Positions 11,179 through 23,488 of a stretch of DNA of 64,000 bases are shown in pieces. The notes below the pieces were generated by a model. The model searched no databases and was not told the DNA's origin. It saw only the letters and a list, made by a program, of their open reading frames with translations. The DNA is from Adineta ricciae (Eukaryota; Rotifera; Eurotatoria; Adinetida; Adinetidae): positions 62,001 to 126,000 of the forward strand of contig CAJNOJ010000288.1 of NCBI GenBank assembly GCA_905250025.1, read 5' to 3'. Position numbers and translations under genes: made by a program. The number at the start of each line of letters is the position of its first letter. Position 1 is the stretch's first letter.

Positions 11179-12957
11179 TTCCATTCTCTACACATATATA
11201 CGTGCTGTTTCTGATGATAAGAGTGTATGTTCTCCATCTACACAAAAGTCACGTCTCACAGTGTTTGGGAAAGAAAAATATTGACTTGCAATAGGAAAAA
11301 TCCAATAGACGAAAACGAACAAAGGCCACCTATCTAGTAATCAAGCTATTGATTGGTGGTTGATAAGAACAGAAAAAACAGAGAAGAAGAAAGTACCCAA
11401 ATAAGCGGATCAACTCTGTACATATAAGCTCTGATATTCGGTTAGATATTCTCAATTGATGAGTGCTGCAGAGTGCAATAAAACAATATTCTGCGAATAC
11501 TATGTTGTTAGTAGAACGATATTTCGTTGACATATTGTTGTAGGAAGGTTTTTTTCGAAAGTATTTTTTATCGAGAAGCACTTCGTCCTCAGTACAGTTA
11601 GTTGACTGGCCATTTTGTCGAATTTTGCTTCCAGAAAAACATTTCGTCGAAAGAAAAATTTATTGTTCTTTTTGTTTCTTCGTATTCAGGACAAAATTCA
11701 CTTTTCTCTTATTGTCTCTGTATGTATGACGAAAGAATCAAGTACTTGAAATTCAAATCACCATGTACCAGTGTGAAGCTAGCACGAAGAAGCGATATGT
11801 TAGCTAGAAACTATTTTCCAAAGTTTGAACCAAGTAGAAGTCGTTTAGCTTTTCCTTAGAAATGTTGTTTATTTCTTATTTGCTTTTCTGTATTCTCATA
11901 CATGTTCTCTAATACTTTTGCCTTAATTCTCGCGCAGCAGATGTCGATCTTAGCTCGAACCTTCAATTGCCTTTCAAATTACAAAGCGAAGTAAAATAAA
12001 TCGGTTATCTTTTAGGTTCGATAGTCAATCAGTGGCCTGTCCACCTAAACGTTGATCTCTGGAGCCTAATTTCGAAAACTGATTAAGTTATGGTCTCCTT
12101 CTATAATTCTTAAGATATTACGAAGACGAAGTAAAATAATTTTTCTTCAGAGATATCTGTGAGTACTTTATAGGCATCATCGATTCAATAAAACTATAGT
12201 TAAGTTTTCGAAGAAGAAATTTTCAAGAAAAAACATACTTCAGTCACGACCAATATTTTGGCGGCTGAAAGCCAGATACAATTATTCTTTGCAATTTCTT
12301 TCTACTATATACTCCGCCACTAAAGTTACCGAATTGCTACGGTTCGTTTTTTATAATCGCGACTACTGAATCGAGTTTGAGATTTTTGTGCGATCAACTA
12401 AATGTAACTTTCTGTTTTGTGTGATTTCGTCACGACATATATTTCTGCTGGTAAAAGTAGGAATAAATTGAGTGAATTTAATGAAATTTTCTGCATTCTG
12501 TAGAGGAACTAGCCTGATGTTAGCTATATAAGACTCAGGTCTTTAGTTCTTCATATTGCGGAAGCACAGTACGTACACGAGGAGAAAACGTGATTCCGTC
12601 ACGTTCGGACAGATCACCAGTTGACTTTTAAAAGCAGTTGAGCTTCATATTCAAGTGTAACATATATCTGAATATAACAGGTAACAATAATTTCGAACAA
12701 AATAATTTTAGACAGAGATTGTACGGGTTAGCTATCAATAATTGATTTCAGTACTTTTCTGATTGCGGTTCGGTTAAAGTTTTGAAAAACTCGAACCATG
12801 CCCATCTCTGATAGAGACACCTTCCGAGTCTTCATATAAAAAGTAGATACACCATATGACGAGAAAATATTTTTATGCGCTGTGTCGACAAAATGTCTTT
12901 CGAAGAATAACATAAGTACTGTTACTTATAAATAGTTATTATTCAAGAAACGTCCTG
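11179..12957. other. no supported gene
   Basis: About 1.8 kb upstream of the ART-TPR gene. The short frames (11330-11581 minus, 11602-11859 plus, 12728-12913 minus) have no recognisable domain. The last few hundred bases presumably contain the promoter of the gene starting at 12958, but no element can be singled out. Confidence 0.5.
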
Positions 12958-14082
12958 ATGGAAGAAACTTTCAGTTATATTTCACCGCAAAACAACAATC
13001 TGGAGACATTTTCTCTTATATGGCTCGAAACATCATTGGATGAAACGAAGAAGTATATTGATATTCAACAGCGTCTCCGAGCATCGATCAACTGTTTAAA
13101 GATATTTCAAGATAGCGATGAATGTGAAAATTATCTTCGATCTATATCGAAAGATAATCGAATTATTTTAATCATAAATGATCAGTCAGGTGAAGAATTA
13201 CTAGTAGTGTCTCGAATTCATCAACTCAGACAAGTTTTTTCGATTTATGTATATTGTACATGTGAAGAAAGAAACCAACAATGGACTAAAACATTTCCTA
13301 AGGTAAATAAAATCTCATGAAGCAATGATAATTCTTGATTTGAGTTAAAAAAAACTTCTCTTATTTTCTATTTTAGATAAAAAATATCGGTACACAATTC
13401 GACACACTTGTGAATGAAATTGAATCTAATCAAATGAGAAGTATTCGTAATAAAGTTGACGAACCATTTCAAATAAATATTTTCAAAATGAACAGTTGCC
13501 AAGATCTATCGACTACTGGACTTAATGGTCAATTCGTTTATTCACATCTGCTTATTGATTGTCTACTGCGAATGGAATCGAATCCAAATGATAAAAAGGA
13601 ATTGATTGATGTGTGCAGAAAATATTATGATGGGAATGTATCTCAATTGAATATTTTAAATGAGTTTGAACATAATTATTCGCCTGATAACGCTATTTGG
13701 TGGTATACAAGAGAATCATTTCTATTTAGACTTTTAAACAAAGCCCTTCGTGTGCAAAATNTCGACTAATCATCATACATTGGGCCTCTCACACAACAAT
13801 ATTGGCGACGTATATCGAAATCTTGATCAGTATGATCTTGCACTAGATCATTACAATCTATCAATTGAAATCTTTCGACGAATTTATCCATCTGGTCATT
13901 CTTATATCGCAGAGTCGCTTAGTAGCATTGGTCTCATCTATGAAAAGAAAGGGGAATTGAAACAAGCATTATCTTATTTTGAAGAAGCAATCGCTATGGA
14001 TTCTGATACGGTACTTTCAACGCATCCTCGTATTATTTTTCTTAAAAATAGCATTGAACGTATCTTGAAGCAGATCCAATAA
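12958..14082 (+). pseudogene. ART-TPR gene broken by an assembly junction
   Basis: Exon 1 (12958-13302) and exon 2 (from 13377) are joined by a 74-bp GT-AG intron. They give the N-terminal region typical of this family (FSLIWLETS, DSDECENYL, IHQLRQVFSIYVYC), followed by the pre-catalytic FLFRLLNKALR segment. At 13762 there is one N, after which the frame changes and about two TPR units plus a stop follow (to 14082). The whole catalytic core (YRG, FLSTS, E-x-E) and most TPRs are absent. The N is best read as an assembly join with missing sequence, so the real gene may be intact. Similar single-N joins occur at 18946, 36793 and 49063. Confidence 0.75.
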
Positions 14083-15339
14083 TAATTATCAAAATGTAAA
14101 TAAAAATCAATGAAGAAAAGATAGAACATGTGTGTGGATATTTTTTATATGTACATACGGATGTCTCATGAATGATGAAAATTTTCTAAATAAGAGAAAT
14201 TTAGAAGAAGTTGTTTGTAAGAATCCAGATAATTATTAAATATAAATAATATGAAATATTTATTCGAATAATAAAAGTTAGATAAAAATATCGAGTGAAT
14301 GATTTTCTATAACTGTAAATATGTGAACATCATGCTTAATGAAAGCACTGTAATAATACGCACTAAAGAATCGTTTCTCGGTATATAAAGAAACAATGGA
14401 ATTTGAGTGACTGTCAGTGATTAGTTTATCCTTACCTTTCGATCAACTAGACCTCATTTAATGATTATTATGAACGATTTGTTACATAGCTCATATTCAT
14501 AAATCAAATTTGATTTTTCTTATAGTTATTTTTCCTTCGACTGAAAGGACGGTCGTACGAAAAAAGTAGTTTGTATGTGTGTTTGTGTTAGGGTCGAAGG
14601 TCAAAAAAACATTTTTTTCGAAAAATTCATAAAAACGAAAAACGCACTATTTGGGAGGACTGCATTGATCATTTTACGTACAATCATCATATCAATGAAA
14701 AATTTCGAATCCCTCAAGAACTACACGAAAGTGATTGCAATATGTTGTTGATGGGTTATTTCTCTACCAGTATCCTTGGCACGAAGAGGTTGTATATAAC
14801 GATAAAACTGATTCAACGTATGTGGAAATATGTCTGCTTAGATTCTAAAAGACAAGTAACAGTCCTTCGAAAAGTTTTCAAAATACTGCTTCGCTCTTAT
14901 CTACCATGCTGACTAGTGATGCACGTATAGATTAAATAGATTTTGATTCTTCACAAGACATTCCACTGCTATACACAAACCTGCACTCTCTCCGTTTTTA
15001 CATTTTCTCCTTTTCTCTCTATTCATCGAGGACATAATACATAACTCATAGGTCCTTTTTCGTCGTTTCTCTTTGTTCAGCTTTCGCATGGCAACTAACC
15101 GTTGTTTTCTGCAAACTTTCAGTTAGAAACGGTCAAGAGTTGAGCGGAATCTGGCGGCAAGGAGTTTACTGGATCCAGTCGCTGGAACGATCGTCCTGGA
15201 GTTCTGCCGCGGCAAAAACAATGTATTTTATACAGTTTTACTCTAGTATTAATAGTTTCTTATCTACAAGTCGCAATATCGACGTGTTTCTCATGCCTTT
15301 GCCAAAGTAACACAGACGATCCAGATCTTATTCGTGTAA
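14083..15339. other. no confident gene; one exon-like stretch
   Basis: The only noteworthy signal is an open plus-strand stretch of about 85 codons (roughly 14652-14910, WEDCIDHF...KILLRSYLPC) without a recognised domain or clear splice sites. The remainder is AT-rich with nothing further visible. Confidence 0.4.
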
Positions 15340-15990
15340 TTTCTCAAAATCAAAATTAATCGGTCGACGTGTTCGACTTCTTTCGTGAATACAATAACGA
15401 AGACCAACTTTTCGTTTCTATGCACTCAAGCTGTCGTATTGGGCATTTTCAACGAATTATAATCCGAAACATTGTCACCATTTGAAAAATCGCTTGAATC
15501 TCATCTAGCAATCTCTTTCAACAACATATGGATTCGATGTGTACGAAAATTTGGAAACACTTCATTATGATAAAAGATCACTTGAGATTGACCAGAAACC
15601 CCTTTCTCCCCCAATCATCTTATTTTGTTGTATACCAAGATGAGCAGATTTTCAAAAACACTTGGTTTCTATTCCACTTAATCTCGGTTCAGTGGATATG
15701 CACAACATCATTGGCGTAATCCATTTCAAGAGCGAAGAAGACTCACTATCTTATTATGAAAATTCACTTGAAATTCAACTAAAGATTTCCCCTTTAAGTC
15801 ATCCTGATTTCGCTACGCCTCACATAAATATAAGTTGAATATGTCATAAAATGTATCGCTATGCAAAATCAATTGATCATTATCAAAAACCATTTCATCT
15901 CTCTCCATGGCACAAAGCGCATCTCCATACGTAATATATGATATTCGTAAACAGTGTGAAGGACAAAAGAATGAACGAATATTTAAAAGA
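15340..15990 (+). pseudogene. ART/TPR gene relic upstream of WDHD1
   Basis: Near 15405 the translation contains QLFVSMHSSCRIGHF, a worn ART C-terminal motif. TPR-like words follow in several frames (YYENSLEIQLKIS at about 15753, SHPDFATPH soon after). There are many stops and frame changes. The end aligns with the TPR tail at 7590-7900, and both are followed by a WDHD1 start, showing a shared duplicated block. It is not translatable as a whole. Confidence 0.65.
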
Positions 15991-16083
15991 TGAATAAAAG
16001 CCCACGTGTCTTTGTTAAATCGATAGATGTCTCTTTTCAAAATAAATTTCTATTCTCGAATTCATTTCTTTATCTGATCTAAA

Positions 16084-18945
16084 ATGTTATCTGTTGTCTC
16101 TGCTCATTCGATCGCTGGTCTCACGGATATTTGTTATACGAAAGACGGAAGGTTCGTTTACATTAAAAATCATTCGAAAGTATCATGAATTTTGTTTGAA
16201 GTCATTTCTTAACTTGTGGTCAAGATGGTGATATTCATGTTTTCGAAACAAAATCTGATCAAGTTGAACATATTCGATGTGCTGATCAATGTCATTGTTT
16301 AGTTGTTCATGTAAGTTGATCATTTTCATTAGCGAATGACAATTATTTTTGTTCAAAGGAATATCATGTCTTTATTGGAACAAATCGAAATGAACTTGAA
16401 GTTCGATCATTTCCACATGGTGATTCATTACCAAGTCTTGTTCATTTTACTCAACCTGTTTCAGCGCTTTGTCTATCAAATTCGTTATTATTCATCGGAA
16501 CAAGAGATTTCAAATGTGTGATGATGAATTTGAATGATGATTCAAACAAAATGAAACATTTTGATGGTCATCAAGCGCCAATTCTTTCGTTAAATGTTTA
16601 TGAAGAGAAACGATGGCTGGTGAGAAAACATTTTCGGGAATTTTCTCACGACGATTTTGTTTTGTAAAGGCCACATCGTGTTGTGATGGTTCAATCCGAA
16701 TATTCAATATAGATAAACAAACGTTAATCAAACAATTAAGTTTGATTCAAAAATCTAACGATATCGAGTAAATTTTTTTAGATGAATTACGAAATTGTTC
16801 ATGAAACTTTGATTTAGAACGGCTGTTTCGTTGGTCAAACTCGATTGGGACAAAAAAGATCAGGTAAATCAATAGAGATCATCTCGAAATTTAAACTATA
16901 GAATGATTTTAGATGTTGGCGATTCCAGTAAAGAATACAATTCAATTCTTTGAATCGGAGAAATGGACAAGAAAGAAAACTTATGAGAATGATTCCATCG
17001 ATGAAGTTTGTTTCTTCTTTTCTTCGTACAAAAACTAAATTTCGAGCTTCTTTTCTCATTGAAGGCCATTAATCTAATTCGTTTTTCACCATGCGGAACT
17101 TTATTCGTCGTTGCGTATGTCAATGGGCAATTAGCGATTATCAATCGTTTAACATTCGATATCTGCATGAAGTAAAACTTCCTCTCTCTACAAATTCATT
17201 TCTTCTTTTTTTCTTCAAAGTTATTCATCGAAAGACGCAGTTTGTTCATTGGCATGGAATCCCATCGAATCAACTCGATTTACTTGTTCAACAATGGCGG
17301 TGAGTTCACTGATTACCTCTTTCATCTTTAAATGATTATCTATTTAGGGTGAATATGCACATGTTGATGTGTCGGAATATCTTTCTAAACCAACATCGAC
17401 ACCCTCGGATAAACTTGATCTTGGCGCAGAAGAAGAAGAGGAAATGGAAGAAGTCGTGGATGAATTGGAATCGAATTCCAATGATGTGGAAATGGCAATT
17501 GACGATAAAGAAGTCATTCCTAAATGGTTCGAACGTGCCTCATCAATGTTAACCGAAACAAAACCCATTGAATTACAAGAGCCATTTCAATCGACATCCA
17601 CATCGAAATATCTCGAAAGTCGATTTCTACTTTGGAATAACATCGGTGCGATCACTTGTTACAGCGAACAAATTCAAATCTCATTTCACGATGTTTCATA
17701 TCATCATTCGATCACAATCGATAACAAAACAGATAAATATTCTGTTGGCGATTTGTCTCTATCAGCTATTGCACTTGGTTCATCGCAAACAGGAAAATTA
17801 TGTTGTATTTTGTATCAATCATGGGATTCCAATATGAAAGAATGGACAATAAACACGGAAAATAATGAAAAGATCGAATTAGTTACTTTGGGTGGAGATT
17901 TTCTTGCTGTTGCCACATCACAACGGTTCATTCGTTTGATGAGTTTGTCAGGAATTCAACAACGAATCATTCGTCTTCAAGGACCGATTGTTTCAATGTC
18001 TTCGTATCAAAATCATCTATGGATGATTCACCATTCGACCCAAGGACTTCCGAAAGAACAAGCAATGTCATATGTATTGTTGGATATAGAAAATGATCAT
18101 TATTCAACTGGATCATTACCTTTAACACCGAAAACGAAATTGTCTTGGATGGGGTTTGTTGCGATTTTCTTTTCAAATATTTTTATATCGTTTTATTTAG
18201 ATTTTCTGATAGTGGAAAATGTTATTATTTGGAAAAATCTGGTCATTTGAGTATGCTGAGACATAACAAAGGAAATCAACTCGAACCTTTATTGATTTCC
18301 AACCTCAAACAAGAAGTTCGTTGGTTTCTTTTATTGTGATTCCAAGAAGTTTTTCTTATTTTAGGCGGAAAAGAACACGACGAATTATTGGTTATTGGGA
18401 ATCAATGACTTTGATGGAAAAGTCCAAGTACGCGTCATTGAACTTCGTGGTCAATCGTTTCCCGACCTTGTTCCTTGGCCACTCGTCTCAATAATTTCAC
18501 TTCCTTTGGCTCTTTATCAAATCGATACGGAAAAAAGTCAACTCGAAGTTCGTCATTCGCATTTTTCTTTCGAAAAACGATCCGATCCATTTAGAGTGAC
18601 TATCTCAAAATGAAATTATTCACTCATTCGACCGATGAAGAGGATTTTTGCAATACCGAACGACAATGCTTGATTAAAATGTTTGCAGTACGTTTTCCCA
18701 CGAAAATTCAACTTCGAAACAACGTTTTTCGTTTAGTTATCATGTAAATCGAATCGTGAATATCGCGCTTTTGAAATTTGTCAACTAATGGACTCAATCG
18801 CTCTTCAATTAGCGGTCAAATACGCGACAAAATCAGGAAAAATCACCTTAGCACAGAAGATAACTGATGAATTAATCGAGCAAAAGAAGGAACAAGAAGA
18901 AAAACAAAAGGAAATCCAACGATCTTCGTCACCACCACCGCCACT
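16084..18945 (+). CDS. WDHD1: WDHD1 / AND-1 / Ctf4 replisome hub, 3' end missing
   Basis: WDHD1 (Ctf4) is a trimeric nuclear hub linking the CMG helicase to DNA polymerase alpha. Twelve exons can be chained with introns of about 50 bp: 16084-16151, 16202-16310, 16359-16619, 16670-16767, 16818-16863, 16913-17005, 17065-17171, 17221-17299, 17348-18153, 18201-18315, 18365-18687 and 18737-18945. They encode the N-terminal WD40 propeller (HSIAGLTDICYTKDG, LTCGQDGDIHVF), an acidic linker, and the SepB/Ctf4 propeller (FLLWNNIGAITCY, PIVSMSSYQNHLW). The helical part follows (MFALSCKSNREYRA). A one-base loss in the A run at 18607-18610 breaks exon 11. The gene stops at the N at 18946, so any C-terminal HMG region is absent. 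Confidence 0.85.
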
Positions 18946-18948
18946 NCG

Positions 18949-20550
18949 ATGGAAGTGACATTAGTTCAAATGGAAAAAATGGCTGAACAATATACTTCGT
19001 TTGTTGAAAATCAAGTCTATGATTGTAACGAATTGTCGAATATGTTGAAGAAAGGTTTGGAAAACGGGCATTTAGTTATGTCTTATTTGACGGAAGGAAA
19101 TTATTCTCTCGTTACTCAAATTACTGAAAAATGGCATCAAGTATTTACAGATTTTCAAGCGAAGTTTTACATAACAGATGCGCCGTTAGAAGTTATGCTG
19201 AAAAGCAAGAAAATCTTTTACTATGATAGCTGGAAAGATGGAATCATCAAGTTTCTCATCTCATGGATGGTCACCATTGGACTTTCGTATTTATTATTCA
19301 AACTAAGTTTTCGATACGGACGATATATGAGTATAATTATAGCAGGCTTTGCGATAGTTATTAGTATTTCAGGATTCGGTTCAGATATGATTTCATTTCC
19401 AAAACCAAGTCGTCGAAATTGGTATCCGGCAGCGGTTGATATGTTAGAGAAAATGACCACGTCGAGAGATTATTTACATTCGGAAACTTCGATGCAAATC
19501 GATTTGATTTTAGAACTCAGAAAACATACCGAGATGTATCAAGATAAAACAGTGCAGAAGGATGTCGATCAACTGGTACATAATCTGGCCACAGCAGTTC
19601 GCCAAACAAGTGCTGAATTGGGAGATTTGTATTCGAAAAACACTGTGGTTATATCAACATATCGTCAAGCACGTGGAAATATCGAACGAGCAGCGGAAAG
19701 AGCTGGTCGATTGAACGAAGCCCATGATTTACTCGTCGCGTTGGATAAAGGAACACAAAAATATGAAGAATTTCAACGAAATCTTCAAGTATTGGTCACA
19801 CATCAACAGAAAGTCTTACCGATTCTAAAAGAGCAAACTCAATCTATACGCGCTCTTGTACAAAGTGATCGCCTCATCGAAATTAGTCAACTCATTCGGA
19901 GTCATCAAGATACACTCTTAGATATCGATGGGAATACGTATAAAGTCCAAATTGAAATTCAACATATGATCGAAATACTTGATAATGACGAATACAATGG
20001 ACTTAAAAAATCAATCGAAACGTTAAAAGAGGAAACGGTTTCCGATCAACTCAAAGCGATGCTATATGGAATCGGAGGAACAGTTAGTGGAGCTGTGACA
20101 GGAGCATTAGCACTGAAAACTGGACTTGCGATCGTTTCAGTGACTGCAACAGCTGTCGCCGCTCCTGTTGCTTTGACTGCGGGAACTGTTGGACTCGGAT
20201 ACGTAGCTGTGCACAATTATTTGAATTATCAAGGAGCTTCGAGATATCAAAAGGAATTAAATGCATTGGAAACCAATCGAATCAAATGGAAAACAGCCAT
20301 GGAACAATATCAAAAAGCAATTGATGATCAACAGAAAGCGTTGCAATCAAGTCAATCATCTCTCAACAAAATATCCACATATTCGAATCAATTTTCGAAA
20401 ATATCCGGTTTTACACTAAATCGAATTCAACGAAATGCCATTAATGACGAATTGTTCAATGTTGTTACACAGTATAATCGAATGAGCGCATTTTACTCGT
20501 TATTTACTCCACAGACAACTACTGACCGTCAAGCGTTACCTCAGGAATAA
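18949..20550 (+). CDS. coiled-coil protein with hydrophobic hairpins, function unknown
   Basis: A single open frame of 533 residues starts three bases after an assembly N, so the true N-terminus may be missing. Residues about 95-155 hold two membrane-length segments (IIKFLISWMVTIGLSYLLF, MSIIIAGFAIVISISGFG). Long amphipathic helices, probably coiled coil, follow. Then comes a Gly/Ala-rich hydrophobic hairpin at about 380-425 (GIGGTVSGAVTGALALK, AVAAPVALTAGTVGLGYV), another helical stretch and a polar tail. A helix bundle carrying a central hydrophobic hairpin is seen in apolipoprotein-L-like proteins and in alpha-helical pore formers. I see no diagnostic motif for either, and resemblance of layout is all that can be claimed. 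Confidence 0.7.
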   Translation: MEVTLVQMEKMAEQYTSFVENQVYDCNELSNMLKKGLENGHLVMSYLTEGNYSLVTQITEKWHQVFTDFQAKFYITDAPLEVMLKSKKIFYYDSWKDGIIKFLISWMVTIGLSYLLFKLSFRYGRYMSIIIAGFAIVISISGFGSDMISFPKPSRRNWYPAAVDMLEKMTTSRDYLHSETSMQIDLILELRKHTEMYQDKTVQKDVDQLVHNLATAVRQTSAELGDLYSKNTVVISTYRQARGNIERAAERAGRLNEAHDLLVALDKGTQKYEEFQRNLQVLVTHQQKVLPILKEQTQSIRALVQSDRLIEISQLIRSHQDTLLDIDGNTYKVQIEIQHMIEILDNDEYNGLKKSIETLKEETVSDQLKAMLYGIGGTVSGAVTGALALKTGLAIVSVTATAVAAPVALTAGTVGLGYVAVHNYLNYQGASRYQKELNALETNRIKWKTAMEQYQKAIDDQQKALQSSQSSLNKISTYSNQFSKISGFTLNRIQRNAINDELFNVVTQYNRMSAFYSLFTPQTTTDRQALPQE

Positions 20551-20952
20551 ATTTCTTCATCTTGTGCTTTTTTTGCTTTAATTCGTTAAAACAAATCAGA
20601 ATAAATTCAATATAACCAATACGAGTTCAATCGAGGTCACATCTCAACTCGTTCTCTCCTTCTTCTCTTTTATAGGTATATCATATGTGACCCCGATTGT
20701 TTCTTCGTGTTAATTGATCTTGTCTTTCTAGTATGAATGTCCGCATAACTTACATTTTGTTTGAAGGATGAGTGCAAAACTTGTCTCTTTCAGAGCATTA
20801 AGTCAATAAACATCTCATCTACGTGAAACTGTTCGTGAAGTTCGCTATAATCGAGATTCTATATTTATCTTGTGTCGTTTAAGATAACAGGTGAATAAAT
20901 TGAATCCATTATCACATAACTGTCTCTTTAGGTTGAAACTATTCGATTAACG
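20551..20952. other. short intergenic gap
   Basis: About 400 bp between two plus-strand genes. Contains no recognisable gene. It presumably includes the 3' end of the upstream gene and the promoter of the sulfate permease gene. Confidence 0.5.
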
Positions 20953-23103
20953 ATGAATCATGAGACTGTATATCATGAAGAACTTCCGACAGTTACTGGT
21001 TGGATAAGGAACAAATTAACAAATCCAAAAGAACGGATAAAAAGTTATTTTCTTTCGTTATTTCCATTCATAACATGGATTTATCGTTATAATCTCGTTT
21101 GGTTTTCCAATGATATCATAGCTGGTCTTACCGTAGCTGCTGTTGTCATTCCTCAAGGTATGGCGTATGCAGGTCTAGCTAAATTAGCTCCACAGTTTGG
21201 TCTATACAGCTCATTTGTCGGTGTGATAATCTATTGGTTTTTTGCAACAAGTAAAGTAAATATCTTTACCAAACAAAGAGAAAAATATCAAGAGAATATC
21301 ATGTGAATGTAGGATATCACTATTGGACCTGTTGCAGTGATGTCGATCTTGACTGGAACTATCGTTGATGATATTCATAAGCTTCATCCTGAATATGATT
21401 ATCATGTCATTGCATCTGCACTTGCTGTTGTCGTTGGTTGTGCTGTTTGTGCATTGGGAATGTTTCGTCTTGGTTTTATTGTGAATTTCATTCCATTGCC
21501 GGCATTAGCGGCATTTACAACAGGATCGGCGTTGAATATCATTGTGGGCCAGGTTCCTGTGTTGATGGGAAATAATAAATCGTTCGATACACGCCAATCA
21601 CCGTTTCTGGTTTTTATTAATTTTTGGAAAAATATTCGATTTTGTAATTACAATGCCATTTTGGGTTTATCAGCATTAGTTCTTCTCTATTCCATTCGAT
21701 TTTTCTGTACTTATGCCATTCGACGTTATCCACGTCGCGAAAAACTCTTCTTCTTTCTCAATACACTTCGCACAGTTTTTATTATCTTAATCTATCTATT
21801 CATTTCGTGGTTAATCAACCGAGACGATCCAACTCATCCGCACACTGCAATTCTCGGCACGATTCCTCAAGGTTTTCAAAACATGGCCGTGCCCACAATT
21901 GATCGAACGATGTTTTCTGAATTAGTAACATATTTACCTTCGGCGATCATTGTTCTCGTTATCGAACATATTGCCATTGCAAAAGCCTTTGGTCGGATAA
22001 ACAATTATGTGATAGATCCGAATCAAGAATTGATCGCTATTGGAGTAACGAATGTTCTCGGCTCGTTTTTCGGTGCTTATCCCGCAACAGGTTCATTTTC
22101 TCGTACGGCAATCAAATCGAAAGCAGGTGTTCGAACGCCATTGGCAGGTGTAATCACAGGAATTGTTATTGTCTTAGCAATTTATGTTTTAACACCAGTA
22201 TTCTTTTGGATTTCACAAGCAAGTTTAGCTGCTGTGATTATTCATGCTATTGGAGATTTAATCATTGGACCGAAAACATTGAAACAGTTTTGGCGAGTCA
22301 ATCCGCTGGAATTTCTCATATTTTGGATCGGAATTCTTGTTACGGTATTCTCCAATATAGAAAATGGAATTTATGTTTGTATTTTAACGTCAATTCTTCT
22401 TTTACTTTATCGATTTGGCAATGCAGAAGGCAAATTTCTTGGTCAAATTCAATTCGTTTCTGAACGTGAGAAGAGAAATGTTTATATTTCAATGAATCAT
22501 TCGGATGGAACGAATCCAATGATTGATCCAGTGGAAATGAATGATGGGATATTTATCTATCGAATTTATGAAGATTTTCTTTATCCAAATGCTGCGAATT
22601 ATATGGAAAAATTAGTTGAAGAAGTTTTCCAAAAGACAAAAAGTGGAAAGAATTTTCTTTATAAAAATCTTGGTGAACAACCTTGGAATTTACAAACAAG
22701 TCGACATCCACAACAACGACAACATCAATTACTCGATCCTCGCCCTCATCTACACGCGATTATCCTCGATTTTACCGGAATTTCACATGTTGATATCACT
22801 TCTTTACAACATCTCGCTGATATTCGTCAACAATTGGACAATTATGCAAATTCGAAAGTCAATTGGCATTTCGTTGGTCTTGCAAATCCGTGGATTAAAC
22901 GTGCACTTCTTGCACACGGATTCGGCTCATCAAATGACGTTAATCGAACTTTCGCAACAGCAAATACGAATTCAGTTGTAATTCCAATACTTGATACGAA
23001 TTATCCTCTATTTCATGTAGATGTGGATGAAGCTTATCAAACAGCTCTTGCTGATCTCGCTAAACGTCAGAACATCGATAGTTCACTTTTAACGGTATCT
23101 TAA
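20953..23103 (+). CDS. SulP/SLC26 sulfate permease, fungal type
   Basis: Two exons (20953-21255 and 21313-23103, 57-bp intron) encode about 697 residues. The SulP signature is clear: PQFGLYSSFVGVIIYW and FFATSK directly before the intron, then DITIGPVAVMS. The transport domain has the characteristic runs PALAAFTTGSALNI, GQVPVLMG and GAYPATGSFSRTAIKSKAG. A C-terminal STAS domain follows (ILDFTGISHVDITSLQHL). It would move sulfate or related anions across the plasma membrane. The wording around the AIKSKAGVRTPLAGV block is that of fungal SUL-type permeases rather than animal SLC26 proteins. I infer horizontal acquisition; the intron shows adaptation to the host genome. Confidence 0.9.
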
Positions 23104-23488
23104 TCGATAGGAAACAATGAAAACGTGTTGAAATACCATCAAATTGACATTCTCGTATCTATTAATCTTATTATCCATAAATCTATTCCTGTTGTTTACC
23201 GTTTTTCAAACCTTTTTAGTTTTTCTCGTGTTAAATGACCTACAATTGTCACCCTATTGATAATCTTGCAAAAATATGACACCGTTTTCTCATTGTAACA
23301 TAATGCAGTGTTGATCTCAATCGAAGGTGAATAAAGACAACAAAGGTATTGTTCAATTTTTGCGTATATTTTGACCTTTCCTAATAAACACATCGCACTA
23401 TGATGATGACGAGAAAGAAAGTAGGTGATTCGAGAAAATGAAAAGTTTCACAGGAAATTTTCGTTGTTTTTAGTTCAAACCAAAACGA
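23104..23488. other. intergenic, nothing recognised
   Basis: About 385 bp between the sulfate permease stop and the F-box pseudogene. The minus-strand frame at 23196-23393 has no supporting feature. Confidence 0.5.
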
